Shown here in pieces: positions 49,016 through 56,532 of a DNA stretch of 64,000 nt. Under the pieces are notes generated by a model. That model saw only the letters and a program-made list of their open reading frames with translations. It was not told where the DNA came from and ran no database searches. The stretch covers positions 496,001 to 560,000 of the forward strand of contig NZ_JASNWE010000001.1 of NCBI RefSeq assembly GCF_030283145.1, read 5' to 3'. This DNA is from Actinomadura xylanilytica (lineage in GTDB: Bacteria; Actinomycetota; Actinomycetes; Streptosporangiales; Streptosporangiaceae). Position 1 is the first letter of the stretch. Each line of letters starts with the position of its first letter. The translations under genes and the position numbers were made by a program.

Positions 49016-50286
49016 CGCGGCCGTCCGGACCGGGCCCCCATCACCTTGCCGACGGCGCGGACGAGCTGGTCGCGGTCGCGTTCGGTCAGGTTCGCCGACA
49101 GCGGGATGTCGACCGACTCGTCGAGCCGCGCGGCGGTGACGGGGAACTCCGCGCGGGCCCGGTCGGCGTCGGGGAACAGGAAGCGCCAGTTCCAGAAGGC
49201 GCGGACGTTGGTGTCGCCGGGATCGCCGAGCGCGCGCGCGTCGATGCCCTCGGCGCGGAGCGCGGCGGCCGTCCAGGCGGACGCGCGGGCGTCCGCGCCG
49301 GGGATCCGGAACACCAGCGCCTCGCCCAGGTAGGCATGGTCGTCCACGGGACGGCGCAGCGCGATGCCCGGGACACCGGCGAGCCGCTCGGCCACGTCGT
49401 CGTAGTTGCGGTGGTGGGCGGCCAGCCGCTCGGGCAGCCGGCGCAGCATCGAGCGGGCCAGCGCGGCGCGGATCTCGTCCATCCGCAGCCCGAAGATCGG
49501 CATGGCCAGGTCGTCGACGGGCGGCGGCCGGCCGTCGTAGTGCCGCGCCATCCGGCCTTCATAGGCGCCGGAGTAGACGACCGCGCGGGCGTGAACGTCC
49601 GCGTCGCCGGTCACCAGGAAGCCGCCCTCGCCGGTGTTGAGCGACTTGTCGGACTGGGTGCTGAACGCGCCGACGGCGCCGAACGTGCCGAGCGGGCGTC
49701 CGCGCAGGCTCGCGCCGAGCGCGGGCACCGCGTCCTCGACCACCGGCACGCCGTGCTCGCGGGCGACCGCGCAGACCGCGTCCATGTCGGAGGCGAACCC
49801 GCGCATGTGCACCACGACGATCGCCCGCACCTCCGGGGTGAGGCGGCGCCGCAGGTCGTCGACGTCCAGGTGCAGGTCCTCGTCGCACTCGACGAACAGC
49901 GGGCGGTGCCCGGCGAGCAGCACGGCGCTCGGCGTGGCCGCGAACGTGAACGCCGGGCAGGCGACCAGCGACCCGGGCGGCAGGTCGAGCGCGAGCAGCC
50001 CGAGCGCGATGGCGGTGGTGCCGCTGGCGCAGGTCAGGGCGTGCGGGGAGGAGAAGAACGCGCACAGGTCGCGTTCGAGCCGGCCCGTCTGCGTCTCGGC
50101 GTACGGGCGGTGGTCGTAGCGGAAGTACAGGCGGGACCGGATCGTCGCGAGGGCGGCGTCCAGGTCCTCGTCGTCGATGAAGACGTCGCCTTTGTCGTAG
50201 GTGGGCCAAGGGTCGGTGCGGACCGGCTCGGCGCCGTCGATGGCGAGCAGGCCGGGCTGCACTCCGGGCTGGACGTCAACGGTCAT
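49012..50286 (-). CDS. DegT/DnrJ/EryC1 family aminotransferase
   Basis: 424 aa PLP enzyme of fold type I. The PLP-stacking and phosphate residues sit in ALTCASGTTAIALGLLAL, the Asp in VPVVEDAVPALGAS, and the Schiff-base Lys in STQSDKSLNTGEGGFLV near 222. The family makes amino sugars and, in some clusters, aminated cyclitols or other ketones. No sugar-nucleotide genes are nearby, so the substrate may be different. GTG or ATG start at 50286, 33 bp after lanM. Confidence 0.9.
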   Translation of the reverse strand: MTVDVQPGVQPGLLAIDGAEPVRTDPWPTYDKGDVFIDDEDLDAALATIRSRLYFRYDHRPYAETQTGRLERDLCAFFSSPHALTCASGTTAIALGLLALDLPPGSLVACPAFTFAATPSAVLLAGHRPLFVECDEDLHLDVDDLRRRLTPEVRAIVVVHMRGFASDMDAVCAVAREHGVPVVEDAVPALGASLRGRPLGTFGAVGAFSTQSDKSLNTGEGGFLVTGDADVHARAVVYSGAYEGRMARHYDGRPPPVDDLAMPIFGLRMDEIRAALARSMLRRLPERLAAHHRNYDDVAERLAGVPGIALRRPVDDHAYLGEALVFRIPGADARASAWTAAALRAEGIDARALGDPGDTNVRAFWNWRFLFPDADRARAEFPVTAARLDESVDIPLSANLTERDRDQLVRAVGKVMGARSGRPR

Positions 50287-50319
50287 GGCGTCTCCTCTGC
50301 GGGGAACAGGAGCGGGGGG

Positions 50320-53283
50320 TCAGGGGCGTCCGCGCGGGGGCGCCAGCACGAGGACGGACGGCACGACGTCCGGCCGGGCCGATCGCAGCAGCCCGTACCC
50401 CACGCCGGCGAGGCCGGCCAGTAGTCCGGGCGCGGGCGCCGGCAGAGCGGTACGCCAGGGACCCGCCGGGCGGCTGGATGCGGGGGTGCTCACCAGGGGG
50501 GCGTCCGCCAGGGAGCCGTCCAAGGCGGTGAGCAGTTCGAGGTGGCCGGACGTGCCGTGGCAGAGCGAGTCGTCCAGCGGCGGCGGGTCGTTCCGTACGA
50601 GCACGGCGAGTTCTTCCAGTGACCGCTCCAGACGTTGCCGTACGGGGATGGACTCGTAGACCGGGCCGTCGCGCAGCTCCAGGCGTGCGAGAGCGGACCC
50701 GGTCGCGCCCTGGCACCAGCCCGTGTCGGTGCCCGGACTCTCCTCGGCGGCGACCAGTGCCCGCGCGCGGGACGCATATCGGGCATCCGGAGCGAGCGCG
50801 TGCAGGCGGGCCAGGGCGACCGCCGCGCCGGACGCGCCGTAGCCGAAGCCCGGCTCGGTGAGGTCGGCCTCCAGCAGTCGCTCGGCGGCGGTCCGCGCCA
50901 CGTCCAGGGCGCGCGCGCTGGGAAGCGCGGCGTGCAGGGCGAGCGCGGAGAGCAGGGTTCCGGCAGCGCCTTCGAGGACGTCCGGTGCGGCGGCGGGCGG
51001 CGGCGGGGTCAGCAGCGCGTCGCGGGCGAACTCGGCGAGGCCGGGCCGGCCGTGGACGGCGGCGGCATGGGCCAGGTGGTAGACGGCGCCGGGCCCGCCC
51101 TCCAGTCCGGGCCGCCGGGACGCGGGCAACCAGGCCGCCTCGCGGCAGCGGTGCACGACCTCCTCGGCGACGCGCACCGCCAGGTCCCGGGCCCAGGCGT
51201 CGGGGACGGCGGCGGCCAGGTATGAGAGGAACAGCCCGATCCCGGGCAGCCCGCCGTAGAGGTCGAGCCCTGCGGGCGCGAGCCGGCGGGACCCGGCGTC
51301 GACGACCTCGACCGTGACCCATCCGATCCGGTCACCGGCGCGAACGGCGGTCTCGTCCAGCCGCCGGGCGATCCGGACCGCCTCGTCCAGCGCCGTCCCG
51401 CCGCCCGTGGTCGGGCGGGGGCCGGGGGCCGGAGCGGGCCGCGGGGTGGGGTGCGGGGCGTCCTCCAGGACGGAGAGGCTCGCGTCGATGACGTCCGTCT
51501 GGGCCGCCAGGTCGTCCGGCCCCATCTCCGCGAGGCGTGCGGCGATCTCCTCCAGCGGCGAGACCGTGAGGACGCCGGGCAGGCGGGTGCCGTCCTCGAG
51601 CCACACGTCGTGGTGCCCCGGGCGGATCTCGAAGACCGGGACCTCGCCGCGCCACAGCGCCGCCTTCTCGGCCGCCACCAGCGCGTCGCGGTGCGGCACG
51701 CCCGGCCAGCCCGCCGCCAGCCGGTCCAGGCCGCGTTCGCGGGCGGCGGCGTCGCGGAGCGCGTCCGGCCGCCAGCTCTCCAGCAGGAGCCTGACGTAGA
51801 GGAACGTCGAAAGCTGGATCAGCCGGACCTGCACGTCCGCGCAGCCGTCCAGCGGCCCGCCCCGCGCGAGCAGGCCGGGTCCCGTCGCGGCGAGGCGCCG
51901 GTAGGCGAAGGTGTACCCGGCGACGAGGTCGTCGCGGTGCCGGCGCGGATCGGCGGTGCTCCCGTCCGGCAGGCGGAGCCGCCCGGCGGGCGGCGGGACC
52001 GTCCGGTACCCGAGGCCGACCCGCATCCGGTCGGTGCCCGGGTCCTCGACGATCGGCGTCGGGATGAGCGATCGGCGGACGGCGGCGGTGCCGAGCGGGC
52101 TGATGTCCACGCCGAACGGGCGCTCGGTGCCGACGTCGGGCATCACCAGCGGTCCGGGGAGCAGCCCGGTGCGGAGCACCGACCCGTCCAGCCGCCCGGC
52201 CGCGGGGTCGCCGAGCCGCGCCCGCTCCAGCATCGGCCGGGTCCGCTCGGTGTGGAAGAGCGCCTCGAGGTCGATCACCACCGGGTCGGCCCCGGCCGCG
52301 ATCACGTTGTCGGCGTGCAGGTCGTAGCCGTGCACGGCGTGGGTGAGCGCGAGCAGCGCGCCGATCCGCCAGAAGTAGCCGGGCAGCCCGGCCTCGGGGC
52401 ACGGCTCGGCGGTGATGTACTCGCTCCAGCCGCGGTCGCCCCGGTCCAGCAGCACGGGACGGCGCAGCGCGTGCGCGGGGGCGGCGGCGTTGAACCAGCC
52501 GAGCAGGCGGTCGAAGCACAGGTCGACGGCCAGGCTGCGCGGCTTGTAGACCACGGTCGCCCGCTCGAACCGGACGAGCGCGACGCTGCGCCCGCCCCGG
52601 TGGGTCTCGGCCGCGCCGAACGCCACGTCGACCAGCGGTCCGAGGGTCCGGCCGTCCCGGTCGTCGTGCGCGGCCCGGCCGTCCCGGTCGGCCCGGTCGT
52701 CCTGCGGGTCCGCCGTGCCGAAGGCGGCGGCGAGGGCGTCGAGGTCGGCGGTGAGGTCGCGGGCGAAGGCCAGGCGCGCGGCCACCCAGTCGTCGAGCAT
52801 CTCGACGACCTGCCGGGCCAGCACCGGGTAGGCGGCCCAGACCGCCAGCGCGGACGCGGGGTCGCGGAGGCCGCGGGTGAACGCCGCGTACCGCTCCTGC
52901 GGGGTCGCGCCGCCCTCCGGCCGGTCGCCCGCGCGGACGGCGGCGAGCTCGCGGGCCAGCGCGGGCTGGACCGCCATCGTGAGCCAGCCGAGCGGGGGCT
53001 CCCGGACGAGCACGCCCGGCAGGCCGTCCGGGCCGTCCGGGCCGAGGTCGGTGAGCAGGCATTCGCGGAGCGTGCGGCGCGCGTCGGCGATCAGCGGGCG
53101 GGCCGCCTCCAGCAGGCCGAGGTCGGCGGGGAGCCCGGCGCCGTCGGCGGGCGACTCCCAGGCGATGCGGAAGCGGCGGTGCCACTCCGGCTCGGCGGGT
53201 CCGGGCGCCTCCGCCCCCCGGACGGCGCGCTGCCAGGGGATGCCCGCGTCGCGGCGCGCGGGCGCCGTGGTCACCGGGCTCAT
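50320..53283 (-). CDS. lanM: Class II lanthipeptide synthetase LanM
   Basis: 987 aa bifunctional enzyme. The N-terminal half is the kinase-like dehydratase: RATVVYKPRSLAVDLCFDRL, THAVHGYDLHADNVIA and VVIDLEALFHTERTR are its lobe motifs; it phosphorylates Ser/Thr and eliminates phosphate. The C-terminal half is the LanC-like cyclase with zinc ligands C857 (GWCQGATG), C908 and H909 (CHGTSGH), all present, plus GLYGG-type LDLYGGLPGIGLFLSYL. ATG 53283 overlaps the stop of a 62-codon frame (ATGA). No classical Ser/Thr/Cys-rich precursor is obvious, which makes its substrate an open question. Confidence 0.93.
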   Translation of the reverse strand: MSPVTTAPARRDAGIPWQRAVRGAEAPGPAEPEWHRRFRIAWESPADGAGLPADLGLLEAARPLIADARRTLRECLLTDLGPDGPDGLPGVLVREPPLGWLTMAVQPALARELAAVRAGDRPEGGATPQERYAAFTRGLRDPASALAVWAAYPVLARQVVEMLDDWVAARLAFARDLTADLDALAAAFGTADPQDDRADRDGRAAHDDRDGRTLGPLVDVAFGAAETHRGGRSVALVRFERATVVYKPRSLAVDLCFDRLLGWFNAAAPAHALRRPVLLDRGDRGWSEYITAEPCPEAGLPGYFWRIGALLALTHAVHGYDLHADNVIAAGADPVVIDLEALFHTERTRPMLERARLGDPAAGRLDGSVLRTGLLPGPLVMPDVGTERPFGVDISPLGTAAVRRSLIPTPIVEDPGTDRMRVGLGYRTVPPPAGRLRLPDGSTADPRRHRDDLVAGYTFAYRRLAATGPGLLARGGPLDGCADVQVRLIQLSTFLYVRLLLESWRPDALRDAAARERGLDRLAAGWPGVPHRDALVAAEKAALWRGEVPVFEIRPGHHDVWLEDGTRLPGVLTVSPLEEIAARLAEMGPDDLAAQTDVIDASLSVLEDAPHPTPRPAPAPGPRPTTGGGTALDEAVRIARRLDETAVRAGDRIGWVTVEVVDAGSRRLAPAGLDLYGGLPGIGLFLSYLAAAVPDAWARDLAVRVAEEVVHRCREAAWLPASRRPGLEGGPGAVYHLAHAAAVHGRPGLAEFARDALLTPPPPAAAPDVLEGAAGTLLSALALHAALPSARALDVARTAAERLLEADLTEPGFGYGASGAAVALARLHALAPDARYASRARALVAAEESPGTDTGWCQGATGSALARLELRDGPVYESIPVRQRLERSLEELAVLVRNDPPPLDDSLCHGTSGHLELLTALDGSLADAPLVSTPASSRPAGPWRTALPAPAPGLLAGLAGVGYGLLRSARPDVVPSVLVLAPPRGRP

Positions 53284-53468
53284 CCGCGGTCGCCCGGAGC
53301 CTCGGTCCCGGCGGTCCCGGCCGCGGCGGTCCCGGCCGCGCGGGCGGCGCGACGCGGGCAGTGGGGCGCGGGACGGTCCGCGGGACGGGAGCCCGTTCCG
53401 AGTACCTCGTCCAACACCGGGTCCACCCATTCGTCGCCGTCATTATCCAGATGCGGCACGTCCACCAC
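53280..53468 (-). CDS. Small acidic peptide coupled to lanM, possible precursor
   Basis: 62 codons from GTG 53468; GTG 53459 is better placed, 8 bp after GAGG, giving 59. The stop overlaps the lanM start (ATGA). The first half is acidic (VPHLDNDGDEWVDPVLDEVLG); the second is Ala/Pro/Arg/Gly-rich with one Cys in PAPHCPRRAARAA and Thr/Ser in GTGS before it, enough for one thioether ring. Third-base GC is high, in keeping with real coding. It could be a lanthipeptide precursor, a leader acting in trans or a cargo/adaptor. I do not recognise the family. Confidence 0.5.
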   Translation of the reverse strand: MVDVPHLDNDGDEWVDPVLDEVLGTGSRPADRPAPHCPRRAARAAGTAAAGTAGTEAPGDRG

Positions 53469-53664
53469 CTCGAACGGGAAGAAGTCGATCGCAGGGCCGT
53501 TCTACCATGATCCATTTTTTCGGACAAGATTCCGGGGGGACCCTTTTCTTCGGGCCGCACATTGCTTACTCTCCAACAGCGAGGTGCAAGATCGGCATCA
53601 CGTGAATATCGGCCGGCCCGAGATCCGGGACGGACGCCGCAAGCTTGGCTGATGGGAGTTCTGC
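53469..53664. promoter_or_regulatory. AT-richer divergent promoter region of the cluster
   Basis: The gap between the lanM operon and the shell protein gene includes ATTTTTT (53513-53519), CCCTTTTCTT and TTGCTTACT, clearly AT-richer than its surroundings. Promoters for both directions probably lie here; I cannot fix -35/-10 boxes. A 39-codon minus-strand frame with a Shine-Dalgarno (53443-53562) also lies inside. Confidence 0.45.
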
Positions 53665-54537
53665 GTGCTGGACTACCTCATCGACGACCCCGCACTGCGG
53701 GCGCGGAGCCTGGGCGAGGAACTCGCCGTCGCGGTCGCCCGCGCGAACGGCGGCGACGCCGCGATCCGGGTGCGCACCCCGCTGACCACCCTGTTCCCCC
53801 TGGCCTCCACCCGCCCGCGGCCCACGGTCCGCGAGCAGACCAAGGGCGGGACGGTCGCCGACGAGGCCCTGCGCTACGTGCGGGAGGGCCGGGACGAGGC
53901 CGGCGGCGCCGAGAGCGGCACCCGCTACCGCACCACCCCCGAGGCCGCCTTCCGGCCCACCGTCGCCAAGGCCGAGCTGACCGAGATCTCGGTGCGCGTC
54001 CCGGTGCCGGCCGAGGTGTGCTCCGATCCGGCCCTGCTGGCCAGGTTCGTCGAGCACCGCGTCGTCGTCCGGCTGTGCACCGTCGAGAACGAGGTGCTGC
54101 TGCACGGCAGCGACGACGGCGCGATCCCCGGCCTGCTCCGCCTGGACGGCCTGCGCCACGTCTCCGCGCCCGGCCAGGGCGACGGCGACGCGCGAGCCGG
54201 CACCGTCCTGGACGCGCTGATGACCGGGTGCGCCGAGGTGGAGGAGACGGGCGGCTCATGCGACGGGCTGGTGATGCACCCCGCGCTCTACTGGCGGCTG
54301 GTCGGCGCCGGCGCGCTCCCCTCGCTGGACGCGGCGGGCCTGCGCATCACCCGGACCCGCATGATCGAGCGCGACCGGGTGCTGCTGGGCGACTTTCGCG
54401 CGGGCATCACCCTGCTCGACGGCGAGGTCTCCACGGTGACGCTGAGACGGTCCGGTGAGGAGGCCACCATCACCGCCTCGATGCGCCTCGGCCTGGCCGT
54501 GCACCTGCCCCAGCACTTCGTCCTGCTGGGCCTCTGA
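53665..54537 (+). CDS. HK97-fold shell protein, family 3 encapsulin-like
   Basis: 290 aa. The N-terminal 90 residues are helical and Arg/Ala-rich. From about residue 95 the order of elements follows a phage HK97-type capsid: ELTEISVRVPVPAEVCSDPA (P-domain strand and helix), FVEHRVVVRLCTVENEVLLHG, GLLRLDG, VLDALMTGCAEVEE, DGLVMHPALYWRLVGAG, RVLLGDFRAGITLLDGE and a final RLGLAVHLPQHFVLLGL. The ENEVLLHG to GIL-type turn and the closing strand are typical. Location beside biosynthetic genes points to the natural-product encapsulins, which are predicted to enclose enzymes. GTG 53665 has GGGAG 6-7 bp upstream. No other phage gene is present. Confidence 0.8.
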   Translation: MLDYLIDDPALRARSLGEELAVAVARANGGDAAIRVRTPLTTLFPLASTRPRPTVREQTKGGTVADEALRYVREGRDEAGGAESGTRYRTTPEAAFRPTVAKAELTEISVRVPVPAEVCSDPALLARFVEHRVVVRLCTVENEVLLHGSDDGAIPGLLRLDGLRHVSAPGQGDGDARAGTVLDALMTGCAEVEETGGSCDGLVMHPALYWRLVGAGALPSLDAAGLRITRTRMIERDRVLLGDFRAGITLLDGEVSTVTLRRSGEEATITASMRLGLAVHLPQHFVLLGL

Positions 54538-54574
54538 ACCGCATCCCCTCCGGGCCTTCAGGCCCCCCGCCGCC

Positions 54575-54601
54575 CCGGAGTCCCGACCGGCGGGACTCCG
54601 G
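54575..54601 (+). terminator. Hairpin after the shell protein gene
   Basis: CCGGAGTCCCG (54575-54585) and CGGGACTCCGG (54591-54601) form a perfect 11-bp stem with a 5-nt loop, 37 bp after the stop. It may be a partial terminator or RNA-end stabiliser, since three further frames follow at once. Confidence 0.65.
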
Positions 54602-54626
54602 ATCCGTCACAACGTGGAGGTGAGCC

Positions 54627-54647
54627 ATGACCACCCCTCCGTGGTAA
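54627..54647 (+). CDS. Hexapeptide gene 1 (MTTPPW)
   Basis: ATG, five codons, TAA: Met-Thr-Thr-Pro-Pro-Trp. GGAGGTGA (54616-54623) is a near-perfect Shine-Dalgarno, 6 bp from GGAGG to ATG. It shares Thr3, a C-terminal Trp6 and the ribosome site with two neighbours. Too small for gene finders. No gene follows on this strand, so a leader-peptide role is unlikely. Candidate minimal RiPP precursor. Confidence 0.7.
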   Translation: MTTPPW

Positions 54648-54693
54648 ACCCGCCGTGGCCATCGGCACCTGCGACGAGTTCGGAGGTGAACGC

Positions 54694-54714
54694 ATGCGCA
54701 CGAACACGTGGTAA
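54694..54714 (+). CDS. Hexapeptide gene 2 (MRTNTW)
   Basis: Met-Arg-Thr-Asn-Thr-Trp then TAA. GGAGGTGAA begins at 54682, 7 bp from GGAGG to ATG. Second of three frames with the pattern M-x-T-x-x-W, 46 bp after the first. It starts MRT like the third. Confidence 0.7.
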   Translation: MRTNTW

Positions 54715-54763
54715 ACCATCGCCCGCATAATGCGGATCATCCGACCCCCGTGGAGGTGGACAA

Positions 54764-54784
54764 ATGCGCACGATGCCTTGGTGA
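54764..54784 (+). CDS. Hexapeptide gene 3 (MRTMPW)
   Basis: Met-Arg-Thr-Met-Pro-Trp then TGA. GGAGGTGGA begins at 54752, 7 bp from GGAGG to ATG; the preceding CGTGGAGGTG is identical to that of gene 1. Third M-x-T-x-x-W frame, 49 bp after the second. Downstream are only a short gap and a strong terminator. Confidence 0.7.
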   Translation: MRTMPW

Positions 54785-54935
54785 GTCACCATTGATCGCC
54801 GAATGATGCGACCGGACGGGCCCGGGAAATGAAAATGCGCCCTTCCTGTTCAGGTGCGGCTTCCGCAATTTCCGCACCGATGGGAACCTGTCGCACATCG
54901 GCGATGCGAGCGCCGCATTGACGTGATCGGCGCCC

Positions 54936-54970
54936 CGTCGCCCGCGGCTCCCCCGGAGCCGCGGGCGACG
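54936..54970. terminator. Strong bidirectional terminator
   Basis: GTCGCCCGCGGCTCC (54937-54951) pairs with GGAGCCGCGGGCGAC (54955-54969) around CCC; one more C-G pair closes it at 54936/54970. It ends the shell/hexapeptide transcript and the convergent MFS transcript. The stretch 54785-54935 holds no supported gene. Confidence 0.88.
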
Positions 54971-54987
54971 ACCGTTCGGGCGCCCGC

Positions 54988-56532
54988 TCAGTCCTCGTCC
55001 ACGGCTTCGCCGGCCCGCTCGGCGGCGTCCCGGCCGGCGTCATGGCCGGGCTCCCCGGCGGCGCGTCCGCCGGGTGCGGACGGGATGGGAGAGGCCGCGC
55101 CCGCGAGGGCCGTGGCCACCAGGAAGGCGGCCAGGCCCGCCCAGGCGACGCGGAACGCGCCCTCCGCCGGGTCGTGCAGCACCGCCGCCAGCGCGCCGAT
55201 CCCGACCGCCGCCCCGGCGGACCGGGACAGCATGACGAGCGCGCTGCCGCTCCCGAACCGGTCCGGCGGGACCTCGGCCATCGCGAGCGGCCCGATCGCC
55301 ACCGACGCGGCCGCCATCCCGGCGGTGCCGACGACCAGCGCGGGCAGCAGCACGACGGCGTACCCGTCCGCGCCGGTGAGCGGCCCGGCGAGCAGCGGCC
55401 AGCACCAGCCCGCCGCGCCGACCAGCCCGCCCGCGACGATGATCCGCCTCGAGCCCACCCGGCGGACCAGCGGGCCGCTGCCCCAGGAGACGACGGCGGA
55501 CGTCAGGGGCCCGGGGGTGAGGGCCGCCCCGGCGGCCAGCGCCGAGTACCCCCAGCGCTCGGTCAGGAACAGCGCAACGCAGAGCACGACCGCGAACTGC
55601 GTGACGCTCAGCAGGGCCATCGCCGCGTTTCCCGCCGCGGTCGGGCCCGCCCTCAGCAGCGTGAAGTCGGCGGCCGGACGCGGATGCCGCAGCGACCTGC
55701 GCACGCCCCAGGCGGTGAGCGCCAGGCCCGCGCCGAGCGGGCCGAGGACGCCGCCGTCCGTCCAGCCCCGGCCGGGGCCCTCCACCAGGCCGAGGACCAG
55801 CGCGGCGATACCGCCCGCGAGCAGGACGATCCCGATGAGGTCGGGCAGCCCCCGGCCCCCGGTCCCCGTCCCGGCCCCCGGGCCCGCGCCGCCCGCTCCG
55901 CCGCGGGCGGGGGCGCCGGACCGGATGCCGAGCGCGCCGCACGCCAGCGCGAGCGCGCCGAGCGGCAGGTTGATCAGGAAGATCCAGCGCCAGCCGCCGA
56001 GGGCCAGCAGTGCCGAGCCGAGTGCGGGCCCGCTCGCGCCGGCCACCCCGCCGACCGCGCCGAGCAGCCCGAACACGTGGCTCGGCCGGCCGGGGAACTC
56101 GCTCAGCCCGACCGAGATCGCCTGCGCCACCACCGCGCCGCCGCCCACGGCCTGGAGCATCCGGGCCAGCACCAGCCCGAGCGGCCCCGGGGCCAGCGCG
56201 CAGGCGAGCGAGCCCGCGGTGAACACCGCCAGCCCGCCGAGGAAGATCCGCCTGGCGCCGAGCCGGTCGGCCAGGCCGCCCGCGGGCAGCAGCACCGCGG
56301 CGAACACCACGGTGTACCCGGTGATCGTCCAGGACAGCCCGGCCAGCGTGCTGCCGGGGAAGGCGCGCAGCAGCCGCGGGATCGCCACGCTCACGATGTT
56401 GTAGTCGATCACCGCCATCCCGTTGGCGAGGATCACCGAGGCGAGCGCCAGGGCCCGCCGCCGCCGCGCGGCGCCGGGCCCGCCCCGGCCGGGTGATCCG
56501 GCCGGGGCGGACGGTGCGGCGCCGGCGCTCAC
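54988..56532 (-). CDS. MFS drug/metabolite exporter (DHA2 type)
   Basis: 514 aa with about 14 membrane helices. Opening helix ILANGMAVIDYNIVSVAIPRLL has the DHA2 D-x-x-I-V-x-V-A pattern. GGLADRLGARRIFLGGLAVF is motif A and LLGAVGGVAGASGPALGSALL motif C. Proton-driven export of the cluster's product is the natural guess. GTG 56532 overlaps the ligase stop (GTGA). The long frame upstream lies within the ligase and is shadow. Confidence 0.92.
   Translation of the reverse strand: MSAGAAPSAPAGSPGRGGPGAARRRRALALASVILANGMAVIDYNIVSVAIPRLLRAFPGSTLAGLSWTITGYTVVFAAVLLPAGGLADRLGARRIFLGGLAVFTAGSLACALAPGPLGLVLARMLQAVGGGAVVAQAISVGLSEFPGRPSHVFGLLGAVGGVAGASGPALGSALLALGGWRWIFLINLPLGALALACGALGIRSGAPARGGAGGAGPGAGTGTGGRGLPDLIGIVLLAGGIAALVLGLVEGPGRGWTDGGVLGPLGAGLALTAWGVRRSLRHPRPAADFTLLRAGPTAAGNAAMALLSVTQFAVVLCVALFLTERWGYSALAAGAALTPGPLTSAVVSWGSGPLVRRVGSRRIIVAGGLVGAAGWCWPLLAGPLTGADGYAVVLLPALVVGTAGMAAASVAIGPLAMAEVPPDRFGSGSALVMLSRSAGAAVGIGALAAVLHDPAEGAFRVAWAGLAAFLVATALAGAASPIPSAPGGRAAGEPGHDAGRDAAERAGEAVDED

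Noticed and set aside
53443-53562. 39-codon minus-strand frame with GGAG and three Cys as a gene
   Set aside because: Codon third-base GC is poor and it lies in the AT-richer promoter zone. Mentioned under the LanM finding but not listed as a gene.
53665-54537. Prophage remnant
   Set aside because: No portal, protease, terminase, tail or integrase gene is nearby; neighbours are biosynthetic.
54616-54784. Hexapeptide frames as trp-type attenuator leaders, because each ends in Trp
   Set aside because: Each has one Trp, there is no downstream gene on the same strand, and a terminator with a convergent gene follows.
54829-54921. 30-codon plus-strand frame after the hexapeptides with two Cys and several Ser
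   Set aside because: No usable Shine-Dalgarno (only GGGA touching the ATG), no resemblance to the three hexapeptide frames, and it runs close to the terminator. Kept only as a remote lanA possibility.
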